In this document: positions 32,473-41,488 of the stretch, piece by piece | How positions within the stretch are numbered: the stretch's first letter is position 1 | Layout: every line of letters starts with the position of its first letter | Assembly: GCA_038329895.1 (NCBI GenBank) | Contig: JBBQNM010000003.1 | Span: 16,051 to 80,050 of the forward strand | Direction: 5' to 3' | Length of the DNA: 64,000 nucleotides | From: Mayfieldus sp038329895 | GTDB lineage: Bacteria; Actinomycetota; Thermoleophilia; Solirubrobacterales; 70-9 | Notes under the pieces: model-generated | Database searches by the model: none | Told to the model about the DNA's origin: nothing | What the model saw: the letters and a program-made list of their open reading frames with translations, nothing else | Translations under genes and position numbers: made by a program

Positions 32473-34590
32473 TCAGGACCGCGAGCTGCGCTGCCGCTCG
32501 ACGCGGCGACGGCGGGCCTCGGAGCGCCCGAGCTCGGGTGAACGGTCCCTTACACCGGCGGCGCGGCGGCGCTCGAGGCGAAAGACGACGATCTGGTCCT
32601 CCCGGACGACCGGCCGCGCCCGTGGGTCCTTGGCCAGGCAATGGCTCTTGCCCCGCTCCCAGGGTTCCAGCCCACCGGCCGTGACCACGAACCGGTAGTC
32701 CCCGGCGGCAAGCGCGGCGCGCAACGGCCGGCAACCACGGATCAGGGTGAAACCCGCGTCATCGTGCCGGCGACCGACGAATGTGACCCGGTTGGAGAGG
32801 TCGGGACCGATCAACGGGTACTGGATCGGGAGCGTTGTCGCGATTCGCTGCTCGCGCTGGTCGTTGGCCCATCCGAAGGCGGCGTTAAGACCCGCCGACC
32901 TGAAGTCCTCGCCGTCGTAGCGATGGCTGAGATAGGAGCGCTGCAGGAACCAACCGCCGACCAGGAGCAGCCCGACCGCCGCCGCCCCGGCGGCCGCGGG
33001 CGAAATTCGCCCGACGAGTCGACGCATGTCCGTCCTGCGCATCAGCGGCATGCAGAGCGCGGCCGCTGCGGCGACGACTGCCACCAGGACGTACACCGGG
33101 CGCCACGGCTCGCCTGACAGATCGCTCGCGACCAGCAGGGCGGCGAGCAGCAGCGCGATGGCCGTCCTTCCGCGCCGTGACCACTGGCCTGCCAGCAATG
33201 GCACCAGCACCAAGGCAAGGGCAAGCGACGGCAGTAGGTGGCGGAGGCTCGACGCGAAACCGACCGGGGTTCCGGCCGGGCCCTCGGCCGAAGTTCCGTC
33301 GAGCAGATAGACCGGAATCCAGGCCAGTGCGGCGAGGGCGATCACCTTCAAGATCGGCGAGGCCCGCAGCAGGCAGAGAATGATGCCCGCGGCGGCGGCC
33401 GCCAAGAGGAGCGGCCACAGCTCGCCGAGCCGGTTGCTCAACGCGGGCTCGAACCAATCGCTCCAGACCCGGCCGTCGCCAAGGTAGTGAAGAACGGAGA
33501 ACTGCGGCCGCCCGCCCAACCCCTGCTCGGGGCCGTCCAGCTGCAACGGCCCGACCGCCTTCAACCAGGGGAGCGGGTTGCCGGCCGCTAGGAGGTTGCG
33601 CAGGTACCAGAACCCGCAGCCGGCCAGCATCGGAGCACCAAACCAGAGCGCCGCGGCGCGCCGCCTGCCGCTCGAAGCAAGGAATGGGGCGCTTATCGTC
33701 AGTGCCGCGACCGGGAACAGGAAGCTGAGCTTTACTCCCGCCGCCAGCCCGGCGGCGGTCCCAGCGACAGCAAGCGCACCGAAGTGCGGGCCGCGCCTGC
33801 CCCCTGCAGCCGCTCCATTGACGAGGAACGCCACCGCAGCGAGCAAAAAGAAGAGTGCGAGGGTGTCGTTCCGTGCCTCACCGGCCTGGTCCGCCATCAG
33901 GCCGGCATCGAGCAGGGTCGCAACGGCGGCAAGCGTCCAGGGTGCAAGTCCATACGGCCTGCCCACACACCATGCCGCGGCGAGGCAGCCTCCGAGCCAA
34001 AGCAGGTTCAGAAGCGGTGAAAGGACGTCTCGTTGCAGCAACACGATGCCGACGCCATGGAGCAGTTCGGAGTTCTGCGGGTAAAACCAGGAGAGATAGC
34101 GCGGCGAGACGGAGGCGAAGTCGAGCGTCGAGCCGGTCTGCGCGAAGTGCGCGGCAAACGGCATGTGGTACCAGGCGGAGTCATAGCCGGTCATCCCGCC
34201 GCCAAAGGTGGCGACCGTGCCAATTGACCAGTGGGCCACGAGGACGACGGCGATCAGCGCCGCCACCCAGTTTCCCCAACGCCCGCTGGGGGGAGCCGGA
34301 GGCGGTTGATCCACACCGGCAGCTGGCGGCCGCAGCACGAAGCGCAGCCCCAGACCGACGGCGAGGCACGCGGCGACCAGTGGCGCTCGCTCCAGCATCC
34401 CTACGGCACCGATCAGCTCTGCAGTCAAGGTCAGCAGTGCCAGGGTGAGGACGGCGTCGGCGAGACGCGCCGGAAGGCCTAACCAGCCGCCCAGCAACCG
34501 GCTTCGCACCCTGGCGGCGCCGAGGCCGAGCGCGCAAATGCTGGCCAGGAGCGCAGTCATGCCGAGCAGATAGGCGGGGGCGTCGAGCAT
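32473..34590 (-). CDS. Multi-spanning GT-C-like membrane protein, paralogue 1
   Basis: 705 residues with some 13 predicted membrane helices and a soluble C-terminal part (about 560-705). After helix 4 an exposed loop holds YDSAWYHMPFAAHFAQ, similar to the Asp-containing first loop of GT39/PMT and ArnT-like lipid-phosphosugar transferases; later come FYPQNSELLHGVGI and QAGEARNDTLALFFLLA. It is clearly paralogous to the protein at 39392-41473. Activity is not proven: the loop suggests a glycosyltransferase using a polyprenyl-phosphate sugar. It is divergent from the GH92 gene with 97 bp between. Confidence 0.65.
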   Translation of the reverse strand: MLDAPAYLLGMTALLASICALGLGAARVRSRLLGGWLGLPARLADAVLTLALLTLTAELIGAVGMLERAPLVAACLAVGLGLRFVLRPPAAGVDQPPPAPPSGRWGNWVAALIAVVLVAHWSIGTVATFGGGMTGYDSAWYHMPFAAHFAQTGSTLDFASVSPRYLSWFYPQNSELLHGVGIVLLQRDVLSPLLNLLWLGGCLAAAWCVGRPYGLAPWTLAAVATLLDAGLMADQAGEARNDTLALFFLLAAVAFLVNGAAAGGRRGPHFGALAVAGTAAGLAAGVKLSFLFPVAALTISAPFLASSGRRRAAALWFGAPMLAGCGFWYLRNLLAAGNPLPWLKAVGPLQLDGPEQGLGGRPQFSVLHYLGDGRVWSDWFEPALSNRLGELWPLLLAAAAAGIILCLLRASPILKVIALAALAWIPVYLLDGTSAEGPAGTPVGFASSLRHLLPSLALALVLVPLLAGQWSRRGRTAIALLLAALLVASDLSGEPWRPVYVLVAVVAAAAALCMPLMRRTDMRRLVGRISPAAAGAAAVGLLLVGGWFLQRSYLSHRYDGEDFRSAGLNAAFGWANDQREQRIATTLPIQYPLIGPDLSNRVTFVGRRHDDAGFTLIRGCRPLRAALAAGDYRFVVTAGGLEPWERGKSHCLAKDPRARPVVREDQIVVFRLERRRAAGVRDRSPELGRSEARRRRVERQRSSRS

Positions 34591-34687
34591 CAGCTTCGAA
34601 TTCTCGGCGATGCGTTCAATGGGCGCTTAGGGAAGCCTCCTACGCTGCTACAGCAACTGACCGGAGAGGCGGGGTTCAGAGGGGTGC

Positions 34688-37096
34688 ATGTCTAGACGTC
34701 TTTGCTCGGCAGCGCTTGTAGGCATCGCGCTCGCCGTCCCCTCGCATGCCGCTGCCACAACCCGGGCGGACTACGTCCATCCCCTGGCCGGCACGCGACC
34801 TGGCGCCAACACGTTCGGCGGCGGGCACAACTTCCCCGGCGCGGCGCTGCCCTTCGGGATGGTCCAGTTCAGCCCCGACACTTCGCCGGCCGAGCGCCAC
34901 TCGGGCGGTTACGACTTTCGCGACTCCCACATCTCGGGCTTCAGCCTCACCCATCTGAGCGGCGCCGGTTGTGCGCTGTACGGAGACTTCCCCTTCCTGC
35001 CGACCATCGAGCGGATCCACGGCTCGCCGACGCCCCACGGGGCGGCGGGTTTGGCGTCAAAGTTTCAGCCCGGCTTCAGCCACTCCGAGGAGGCCGCGAG
35101 CCCCGGCTATTACACGGTGCGGCTCAATCCGGGGCAGCGTCGGCGGCAGATCGACGTCGAGCTGACCGCGACCACGCGCACCGGCATGGCCGCCTTCAAG
35201 TTCCCCCGCACCCGCCGGGCGAGCGTGCTGATCAACGCGGGCGGCAGCGCCCGCGCCGACAACCAATCCGCGGTCCGGATCGATCCCGCGGCCCGCGAGA
35301 TCACCGGCTCGGCGTCAAGCGGCTACTTCTGCGCCCAGCGGCCCCGCTACACGGTCTACTTCGCGGCGCGCTTCAGTCGGCCGTTCAGCGGCTTCGGCAC
35401 CTGGCGCCAGCAGGCGCTAAGCCCGGCCTCGACCTCGGCGAGCGACGACAAGCCTCCCTCCGTCGTCCCGTCCAACACGACCCAGGCGGGGGCCTACTCA
35501 ACCTTCAACGCCCGGCACGAGCGGACGGTGAAGGTGAGGGTCGGGATCTCATTCGTGAGCGTCGACGGCGCGAAGGCGAACCTCGCCGCCGAGGCTCCGG
35601 GGTTTGGATTCCGGCGCATCAGATCGAAGGCGCGAGGCCGCTGGAACCGGGCGCTCGGCTCGATCAAGGTGAGCGGCGGCCAGCGCCGCGACACCGCGAC
35701 CTTCTACACGGCGCTCTACCACACGCTGCTCGCGCCGCGGACCTTCAACGACGTCGACGGCAGATACATCGGTATGGACGGCCAGCTGCACTCGACCGGG
35801 GGTGGCACGAAATACGCCGACTTCTCCGGTTGGGACGTCTACCGCAGCGAGATCCCGCTGTTGGCGCTGCTGATGCCGAGCCGGGCGAGCGAGATGGTGC
35901 GCTCGCTGCTCACCGACGCTGCGCAGAGCGGTTGTCTGCCGCGCTGGCCCTATGCGAACGGACAGAGCATGACCATGGTCGGCGACCCCTCGGACCCGAT
36001 CATCGCCTCGGCGGCGGCCTTCGGCGCCAGCGACTTCGACGTCGGCGCCGCGCTGGGGGCGATGGTCAAGGGCGCGACCCAGACCTGCCGCAGCCCCAAC
36101 AACCTCTATGTCGAGCGCCAGGGGCTCGACCAATATCAGGCCCTGGGCTACGTGCCCTGGGACCTCGACACCAAGACCCGCAACGCGAACTCGCTCTTCG
36201 GCTCGCCGGACTCCGTTTGGGCCTCCGCCGCGACGACGCTCGAATACCAGACCGCGGACTTCGCGATCGCCCAGTTCGCGGCCCGCTTCGCCCACGACCC
36301 GGCCACGTACTCAAAGTTCATCGAACGGTCGGGAAACTGGCGCAAGCTGTTCAATCCGGCCAGTGGCTTCATCGAGCCGCGCTACGCGAACGGCTCCTTC
36401 GTCCCCGGCTACGACGACCTCAACGGTGGCGGGTTCGCGGAGGGCGACGCGGTCCAGTACACCTGGATGGTTCCCCATGACCCCGCAGGGTTGGCATCGA
36501 TGATCGGCGGTCCTACAGCGGCCGCGGGGCGGCTGGACCGATTTCTCCGCGTGCTGAACTCCGCAAGCGGCGGCACGGACAGCGACCATGCCCTGCTCGG
36601 CAACGAACCGACCCTGAACACGCCCTGGTTGTTCGACTGGTTCGGCGAACCGTTCGAGACCCAGGCAGCGGTGCGGCGCGCCATCCTGCAGCTGTACGGG
36701 CCCTATCCGACCGGATACCCGGGCAACGACGACCTCGGCGAGCTGTCCTCCTGGTACGTATTCGGCGCCCTCGGCATCTACCCTGAGATCCCCGGCACGG
36801 GCGTGCTGGCGCTTTCCAGCCCCCTGTTCCCCCATGCGAGGTTGCGGATCGGCCGCAGCACGGTCCGCATCGACGCAAGGGGAGCGACGCCCGCGACACG
36901 CTTCATACGTGGGCTGCGGCTCAACGGACACCGCATCGACCAGCCGTGGACCACCTACTGCACGCTCGCCCGCGGCGCCCGGTTGCGGTTCGCGCTTGGG
37001 CGTCGACCGAAACGGAGCTGGGGAGCCGCGGCGGCGGCTCAGCCTCCTTCGTACGGGCCGGACCGGCCGATGCCGGCGAGCGCCTGCGCGAACTGA
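34688..37096 (+). CDS. Secreted GH92 family alpha-mannosidase
   Basis: 802 residues with an N-terminal signal peptide (about 1-23, LVGIALAVPSHAAA) and a GAGGGG ribosome site. GH92 hallmarks are FPGAALPFGMVQFSPD, GFSLTHLSGAGC, EGDAVQYTWMVPHDPAG (general-acid Glu region), LGNEPTLNTPWLFDW and GNDDLGELSSWYVFGALG (catalytic Asp region). GH92 enzymes are calcium-dependent exo-mannosidases, mostly alpha-1,2. The short basic tail after residue 760 is not conserved. Its neighbours suggest turnover of a mannose-containing surface glycan, or scavenging from outside. Confidence 0.9.
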   Translation: MSRRLCSAALVGIALAVPSHAAATTRADYVHPLAGTRPGANTFGGGHNFPGAALPFGMVQFSPDTSPAERHSGGYDFRDSHISGFSLTHLSGAGCALYGDFPFLPTIERIHGSPTPHGAAGLASKFQPGFSHSEEAASPGYYTVRLNPGQRRRQIDVELTATTRTGMAAFKFPRTRRASVLINAGGSARADNQSAVRIDPAAREITGSASSGYFCAQRPRYTVYFAARFSRPFSGFGTWRQQALSPASTSASDDKPPSVVPSNTTQAGAYSTFNARHERTVKVRVGISFVSVDGAKANLAAEAPGFGFRRIRSKARGRWNRALGSIKVSGGQRRDTATFYTALYHTLLAPRTFNDVDGRYIGMDGQLHSTGGGTKYADFSGWDVYRSEIPLLALLMPSRASEMVRSLLTDAAQSGCLPRWPYANGQSMTMVGDPSDPIIASAAAFGASDFDVGAALGAMVKGATQTCRSPNNLYVERQGLDQYQALGYVPWDLDTKTRNANSLFGSPDSVWASAATTLEYQTADFAIAQFAARFAHDPATYSKFIERSGNWRKLFNPASGFIEPRYANGSFVPGYDDLNGGGFAEGDAVQYTWMVPHDPAGLASMIGGPTAAAGRLDRFLRVLNSASGGTDSDHALLGNEPTLNTPWLFDWFGEPFETQAAVRRAILQLYGPYPTGYPGNDDLGELSSWYVFGALGIYPEIPGTGVLALSSPLFPHARLRIGRSTVRIDARGATPATRFIRGLRLNGHRIDQPWTTYCTLARGARLRFALGRRPKRSWGAAAAAQPPSYGPDRPMPASACAN

Positions 37097-37171
37097 GCCA
37101 GGCGTGCCCTTAGGTCTCCTTTAACAGAGCTTCAACATCTCCTCAGGCCATGCCAGCAGGCTTGGGCCTCG

Positions 37172-38887
37172 GTGGAGACTGCGACAGCAACCGCGCGCGC
37201 CGGCGATCCCCGAGCAGGCTCGGGGCGCCTCGCGATAGCCGGTTCTACGGTCTTCTGGATCGCCGCCGGTTTGGTCGCGGCCGGGGTCGCTGTCCGCTTC
37301 TCGACCCTGGGGCTACAGAGCTATCACCACGACGAGGTGATCACCGCGGTAAGGGTGCTGCCGGGGAGCTTCGGGCACATGCTGCACGAGGTCCGCCGCA
37401 GCGAATCGACTCCGCCGCTCTACTACATCCTCGCCTGGGTCTGGAGCAAGTACTTCGGGTTCAGCGAGGTAGGACTACGGTCGCTCTCGGCTCTCTGCGG
37501 CGCGATCACGATTCCGGTCGCTTTCCTGATCGGTAGGGAGCTGGCCGGGAGGCGTACCGGGCTGCTGACCATGGCGATGGTCGCGTTGAACCCGATGCTG
37601 ATCTGGTACTCGCAGGAAGCACGGGCTTACGCGTTGGTGGTCCTGCTCTGCGCGGCCTCGCTGCTGTTCTTCCTGCGCTTCCGCCGCACCGGTTCGCACC
37701 GTGACCTTGCGCTGTGGTCGGCCTTCTCCGCTCTCGCCCTCACCAGCCACTATTTCGCCGTCTTCACGATCGTGATCGAGGCCGCCTGGCTGCTGGTCGA
37801 GCGCAGACCACGAGGTCCGGTGTGGGCGGCGATCAGCGCAATCGCGGCGGTCGGCTTGGCGCTCTTGCCCCTCGCGGCTCACCAGGCCAACCCGAACCAC
37901 ATCGACTGGATCGGACACCTGGCCGTGGGGGACCGGCTCGAGGACTCGGGCGGAAGCTTCCTGATCGGTGAGACCGGCAGGGTGATCGGGGCGGTTGGTC
38001 CGCGCGAGAAATACACGGCGGTGCCCCTGATGCTCATCGGCCTCCTGCTCGGGCTCGGGTTGTTGCGGGGCCGGAGCCGCGAATGGCGCGTCGCCGCAAT
38101 CGGGATCGTGATCGGCCTTGGAAGCGTCGCCCTGGCGCTGTTCGCGGCGGCGGCCGGCAAGGACTACGTCCTGGCCCGCAACCTGCTCCCGGCGCTACTG
38201 CCGCTGATCGCGGCGATCGCCGTGATTGCCACCTTCGCGCGGGCCCGCAGGCTCGGCGTCGCCCTGGTCGCCGCGCTGTGCGCCTACTGGCTGGCCTTTG
38301 ACGTATACGTGGCCGCTACCCCTGACCTTCAGCGGCCCGATTGGAGGGGAGTGGCTCGGGCAGCCCGCCCCGCCACGCACCCGCGGGTGATCGTCACCTG
38401 GACGCTCGGCGTCGCTCCCCTCGAGTACTACCTGAACGACGGCACCGGGCGCGCGGCCAGCGGCCCCTTTGCGGTGCCGGAGGTGGTGGTGGTGACCAAG
38501 AGCAGGGCGACGCGGTTCGCCGATCCTCTGACGGCCAGGTTCCGGCGCACCGAAGTGACCGACCTCGGCCGCTTCACGGTGACCCGGTTCATCGCCCCGC
38601 ATCCCGTGCCGCTCGGCATGCGGCTGCTGCGCCACCTGCGCACCGGCTTTCAGACCAACGCCGTGATGATCGGTGGAGGCCCGAAGGTCGCGCCGGGGTT
38701 TACCCATCGAGAGCGACGGCGGGCCCATCTGCGAGGGCTGCGCCGGGCCCACCATCGAGGGTTCCGCTCAGCCCATCACCGAGGTCCTCGACACGCGAGC
38801 CATCGACGACGTCACGGTCAAGCGCACCACCGGCGGCGGCAGAAGCGCGGGCCCGCAGCGATCGGGGCGGCCAGCAGCCTCAGCTGA
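37172..38887 (+). CDS. GT39/ArnT-like membrane glycosyltransferase with His/Arg-rich tail
   Basis: 571 residues, GTG start. About 11 membrane helices; the first extracytoplasmic loop has YHHDEVITAVRVLPGS, where the Asp-Glu pair fits the GT39/PMT catalytic motif, and ESTPPLYYILAWVWSKYFG follows, typical of ArnT/PMT-like proteins. WYSQEARAYALVVLL is another family stretch. The last 70 residues are a basic tail repeating RRAHHRG-like units, not part of the family. It begins 75 nt after the GH92 gene on the same strand and its 3' end overlaps gtrA by 8 nt tail to tail. Probably adds a sugar from polyprenyl phosphate to a cell-surface acceptor. Confidence 0.78.
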   Translation: METATATARAGDPRAGSGRLAIAGSTVFWIAAGLVAAGVAVRFSTLGLQSYHHDEVITAVRVLPGSFGHMLHEVRRSESTPPLYYILAWVWSKYFGFSEVGLRSLSALCGAITIPVAFLIGRELAGRRTGLLTMAMVALNPMLIWYSQEARAYALVVLLCAASLLFFLRFRRTGSHRDLALWSAFSALALTSHYFAVFTIVIEAAWLLVERRPRGPVWAAISAIAAVGLALLPLAAHQANPNHIDWIGHLAVGDRLEDSGGSFLIGETGRVIGAVGPREKYTAVPLMLIGLLLGLGLLRGRSREWRVAAIGIVIGLGSVALALFAAAAGKDYVLARNLLPALLPLIAAIAVIATFARARRLGVALVAALCAYWLAFDVYVAATPDLQRPDWRGVARAARPATHPRVIVTWTLGVAPLEYYLNDGTGRAASGPFAVPEVVVVTKSRATRFADPLTARFRRTEVTDLGRFTVTRFIAPHPVPLGMRLLRHLRTGFQTNAVMIGGGPKVAPGFTHRERRRAHLRGLRRAHHRGFRSAHHRGPRHASHRRRHGQAHHRRRQKRGPAAIGAASSLS

Positions 38888-39353
38888 AGGTCCAGAGCTT
38901 GTTGCCGATGAAGTTGAATGGCATCGCAACGGCGACGGCAACAGCCTGAGCCTGCAGCTCGGGCAACTCCGCCATCACCAGCAGCTGCAGGACCACGAGG
39001 TTGATCAACAGCGCTCCGAGGCTGACGGCGAAGAACCGTGCCGCCTCGAAGCGGGCCCGCCCGGCCCCACTGTCGAAGGTCCAGTACCGGTTCCAGAGGT
39101 AATTGTTGGAAACGGCGACGCAGAACGCCCCGACGGCGGCCAGCACGTGGTGGAGGCCGAGGTTCTCGTTGAGCACCGCGAATACGCCAAGATTGATCAC
39201 GTAGCCGGAGCCCCCGACCAGCCCGAACTTGACCAGCTGGACCCAGTTCGCGGCCTTTCTCGTCCCGGCGCCGATCCGCCTGGCCACCGCCACCGCGCCA
39301 GGCGCCGACCAGGACTCCCCGCCCAGCCTCGTTTCGCGTCCTTCTTCTGCCAT
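38880..39353 (-). CDS. GtrA-like membrane protein
   Basis: 157 residues with four membrane helices after a 35-residue basic N-terminus. GtrA features are VKFGLVGGSGYVINLGVF, VAVSNNYLWNRYWTFDSG and FNFIGNKLWTFS. GtrA-type proteins are thought to flip polyprenyl-phosphate sugars across the membrane, which would supply the neighbouring GT39-like and GT-C-like enzymes. The gene is 38 nt downstream of paralogue 2, same strand. Confidence 0.9.
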   Translation of the reverse strand: MAEEGRETRLGGESWSAPGAVAVARRIGAGTRKAANWVQLVKFGLVGGSGYVINLGVFAVLNENLGLHHVLAAVGAFCVAVSNNYLWNRYWTFDSGAGRARFEAARFFAVSLGALLINLVVLQLLVMAELPELQAQAVAVAVAMPFNFIGNKLWTFS

Positions 39354-39391
39354 CGGTCGCGAAGGCTGTCAGGAAAACCTAAATTCCGCCT

Positions 39392-41473
39392 CTATCGCCC
39401 GAACTGCGCCCCGCACCTCGACACCGCCAGGGGCCCGTCGATCTTGAACACCACGGTCGGCGGCGTCTTCAGCACGACCTTCGCGTGCGGGTCGCGGGTC
39501 CAGCGCGCCTCGCGCGGGAACGAGGGACCACCGGGGCCGATCCGGTCCAGACTGACGACGACGTAGTCGTAGTCGCCTGCGTCGAGAAGGCGCCGCCACT
39601 GCTCACAGGTCGAGGCGCGGACGAATCCGGCGTGCGGCCGGTGCAGGCCGGCGAACTGGATCCGGTTGGAAAGCTCGGTGCCCCAGAGCGGGTACTGCCG
39701 CGTGGCGGTGGTAGCGATCCGCTGGTCGTCCAGGCTGCGCGCCCATTTGAAGGCCGCGTCGAGGCCGGGTGTTGTGAAGCCCGGGTCCGCGTAGCGGTGA
39801 TCGAGGTAGCGCCTTTGCTCGAACCATCCGGCGCCAACTGCGAGCAGGACGATCCCGCCGGCGGCGGCGGCCAGCGCCGGGCGCGACAGCAGGCGCAGCC
39901 GCCGGGAGCCGAGCAACGCGACGCCGGCCACGGAGGCGACGCCAACCGCGATCGCCCCGGCGACGTAGCCGGAGTACCACGGCGCTGCCGACGCATCGGC
40001 AAATGCAAGCGCGACGAGCAGCAGCACCAGCAGGGCCGCCCGGCGCGGACCCCGGTCTGCCCCGGCGACCACCGGTAGCAGCGCGAGGCCGAGGATCAGC
40101 GCCGGGGCCAGGTAGCGAAGGCCCGACTCGAAGCTGAGCGGCATTCCGCTGGGCCCGGCAGCGGACGCGGGGCTGGCGACCCACGCCACCGCTGTCAGCA
40201 GCCCCACCGCCCCAAGCACCCGGACCAAGGGATCCTGGCGCCGCGAGAGACAGACCACCAGGGCGAGGACCGCCAGGCCCGCCACCAACGGCCATAGCCA
40301 GCCGAGCGAGTCGTGAAGCCCGGGCAAGAACCAGTGGCGCCAGGTCGATCCGTCGAACAGGTACCCGAGCACCGACTCCTGCCGCCGGCCCCCGAGAGCC
40401 TGATCGGGGGCGGGCAGATTCACCGGGCCGAGCGATTTCACCCACGGAAACGGGTTGCCGGCCTGCACCAGGTTGCGCAGGTACCAGTAGCCGCACCCGA
40501 ACAGCAGCGGGAGCCCGACGGCGGCGGTCGCGCGGCGGCGGGTCCCTGGGGCGCTGATCGCGACCAGACCTGCCGCGAGGCCGGCAGCCGGTACCAGATA
40601 GTTGAGCTTCACCCCGGCCGCCAGTCCAGCTGCCAGGCCGACCACGACCAGAGCGCCGGGCGCCGGCCAGGGGTCCCGCTCCGATGCCCGCGCGTTGATG
40701 GCAACGGCGGCCGCGGCAGTGAGGAAAAAGATCGCCGGCATGTCGTTTCGCATCGATCCCGCCTGGTCGGCAAGCGCCCCGGCATCGAGGACGACCGCCG
40801 CGCCGATCAGCGAGAGCGCACCGACCCCGTAGGGGCGGCCGATGCACCAGGCGGCGAGGAGGGTGCCCGCCAGCCAGCCGGCGTTGATCAGCGGCGAGAG
40901 GCTGTCGCGCCCGAAGGCGAGTATTCCCACGCCGTGCAGAAGCTCTGAGTTCGCGGGGTAAAACCAGGCCAGGAACTGCGGGGCGATGAAGTCGAGGTCC
41001 CAGGTCGAGTGCCCCTGCGCGAAGTGCGCGGCGAACGGCCCGTGGTACCAGGTCGAGTCGAAGTTCGTGATGCCGGCGTCGAGGACGACGCGCACGCCAA
41101 TCGACCAGTGGGCGATGACCAGCCCGGCGACCACCAGCGCAGCCGCTGTCGCAATCCCACCGCTCGGGGGCGCCGGCGGCACCTGCAGCCCGGGCCGCGG
41201 ACCGGGCCCAGGACGAACCCGGGCTCGAACCGCGAGGCCAGCAATCACCACGGCGAGTACGAAGGGGAACTCGCGAAAGGCGCCGAACGAGCCCAGCAGT
41301 TCGGCGACCCCCAAAACCAGCACAAGACCGAGCACCAGGTCGGCGAGCCAGGCGGGCGGGCCGGTCCATCCCAGCAGCAGCCGCGAGCGAACCCGTGTCG
41401 CGGTCGCCGCAGCTCCGAGCACGACTGCGACCAGCTCCGCCGCCCCGAGCAGGTAGTCGCCAGAGCCGAGCAA
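39392..41473 (-). CDS. Multi-spanning GT-C-like membrane protein, paralogue 2
   Basis: 693 residues, TTG start, same layout as the protein at 32473-34590: an N-terminal helix pair, the loop FDSTWYHGPFAAHFAQ, FYPANSELLHGVGI, WCIGRPYG, QAGSMRNDMPAIFFL, then a soluble C-terminal part. The two align along their whole length, so they arose by duplication and now flank the GH92/GT39/gtrA group. The first-loop Asp suggests a lipid-linked sugar transferase; this remains inference. Likely cotranscribed with gtrA and, 15 nt upstream, murJ. Confidence 0.65.
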   Translation of the reverse strand: MLGSGDYLLGAAELVAVVLGAAATATRVRSRLLLGWTGPPAWLADLVLGLVLVLGVAELLGSFGAFREFPFVLAVVIAGLAVRARVRPGPGPRPGLQVPPAPPSGGIATAAALVVAGLVIAHWSIGVRVVLDAGITNFDSTWYHGPFAAHFAQGHSTWDLDFIAPQFLAWFYPANSELLHGVGILAFGRDSLSPLINAGWLAGTLLAAWCIGRPYGVGALSLIGAAVVLDAGALADQAGSMRNDMPAIFFLTAAAAVAINARASERDPWPAPGALVVVGLAAGLAAGVKLNYLVPAAGLAAGLVAISAPGTRRRATAAVGLPLLFGCGYWYLRNLVQAGNPFPWVKSLGPVNLPAPDQALGGRRQESVLGYLFDGSTWRHWFLPGLHDSLGWLWPLVAGLAVLALVVCLSRRQDPLVRVLGAVGLLTAVAWVASPASAAGPSGMPLSFESGLRYLAPALILGLALLPVVAGADRGPRRAALLVLLLVALAFADASAAPWYSGYVAGAIAVGVASVAGVALLGSRRLRLLSRPALAAAAGGIVLLAVGAGWFEQRRYLDHRYADPGFTTPGLDAAFKWARSLDDQRIATTATRQYPLWGTELSNRIQFAGLHRPHAGFVRASTCEQWRRLLDAGDYDYVVVSLDRIGPGGPSFPREARWTRDPHAKVVLKTPPTVVFKIDGPLAVSRCGAQFGR

Positions 41474-41488
41474 ACTGCGCCCCCTCGA

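Noticed and set aside
38673..39566. Alternative frame through the end of the GT39-like gene
   Set aside because: It reads through gtrA antisense and shows no family sequence, so a frameshift at the GT39 tail is not supported directly.
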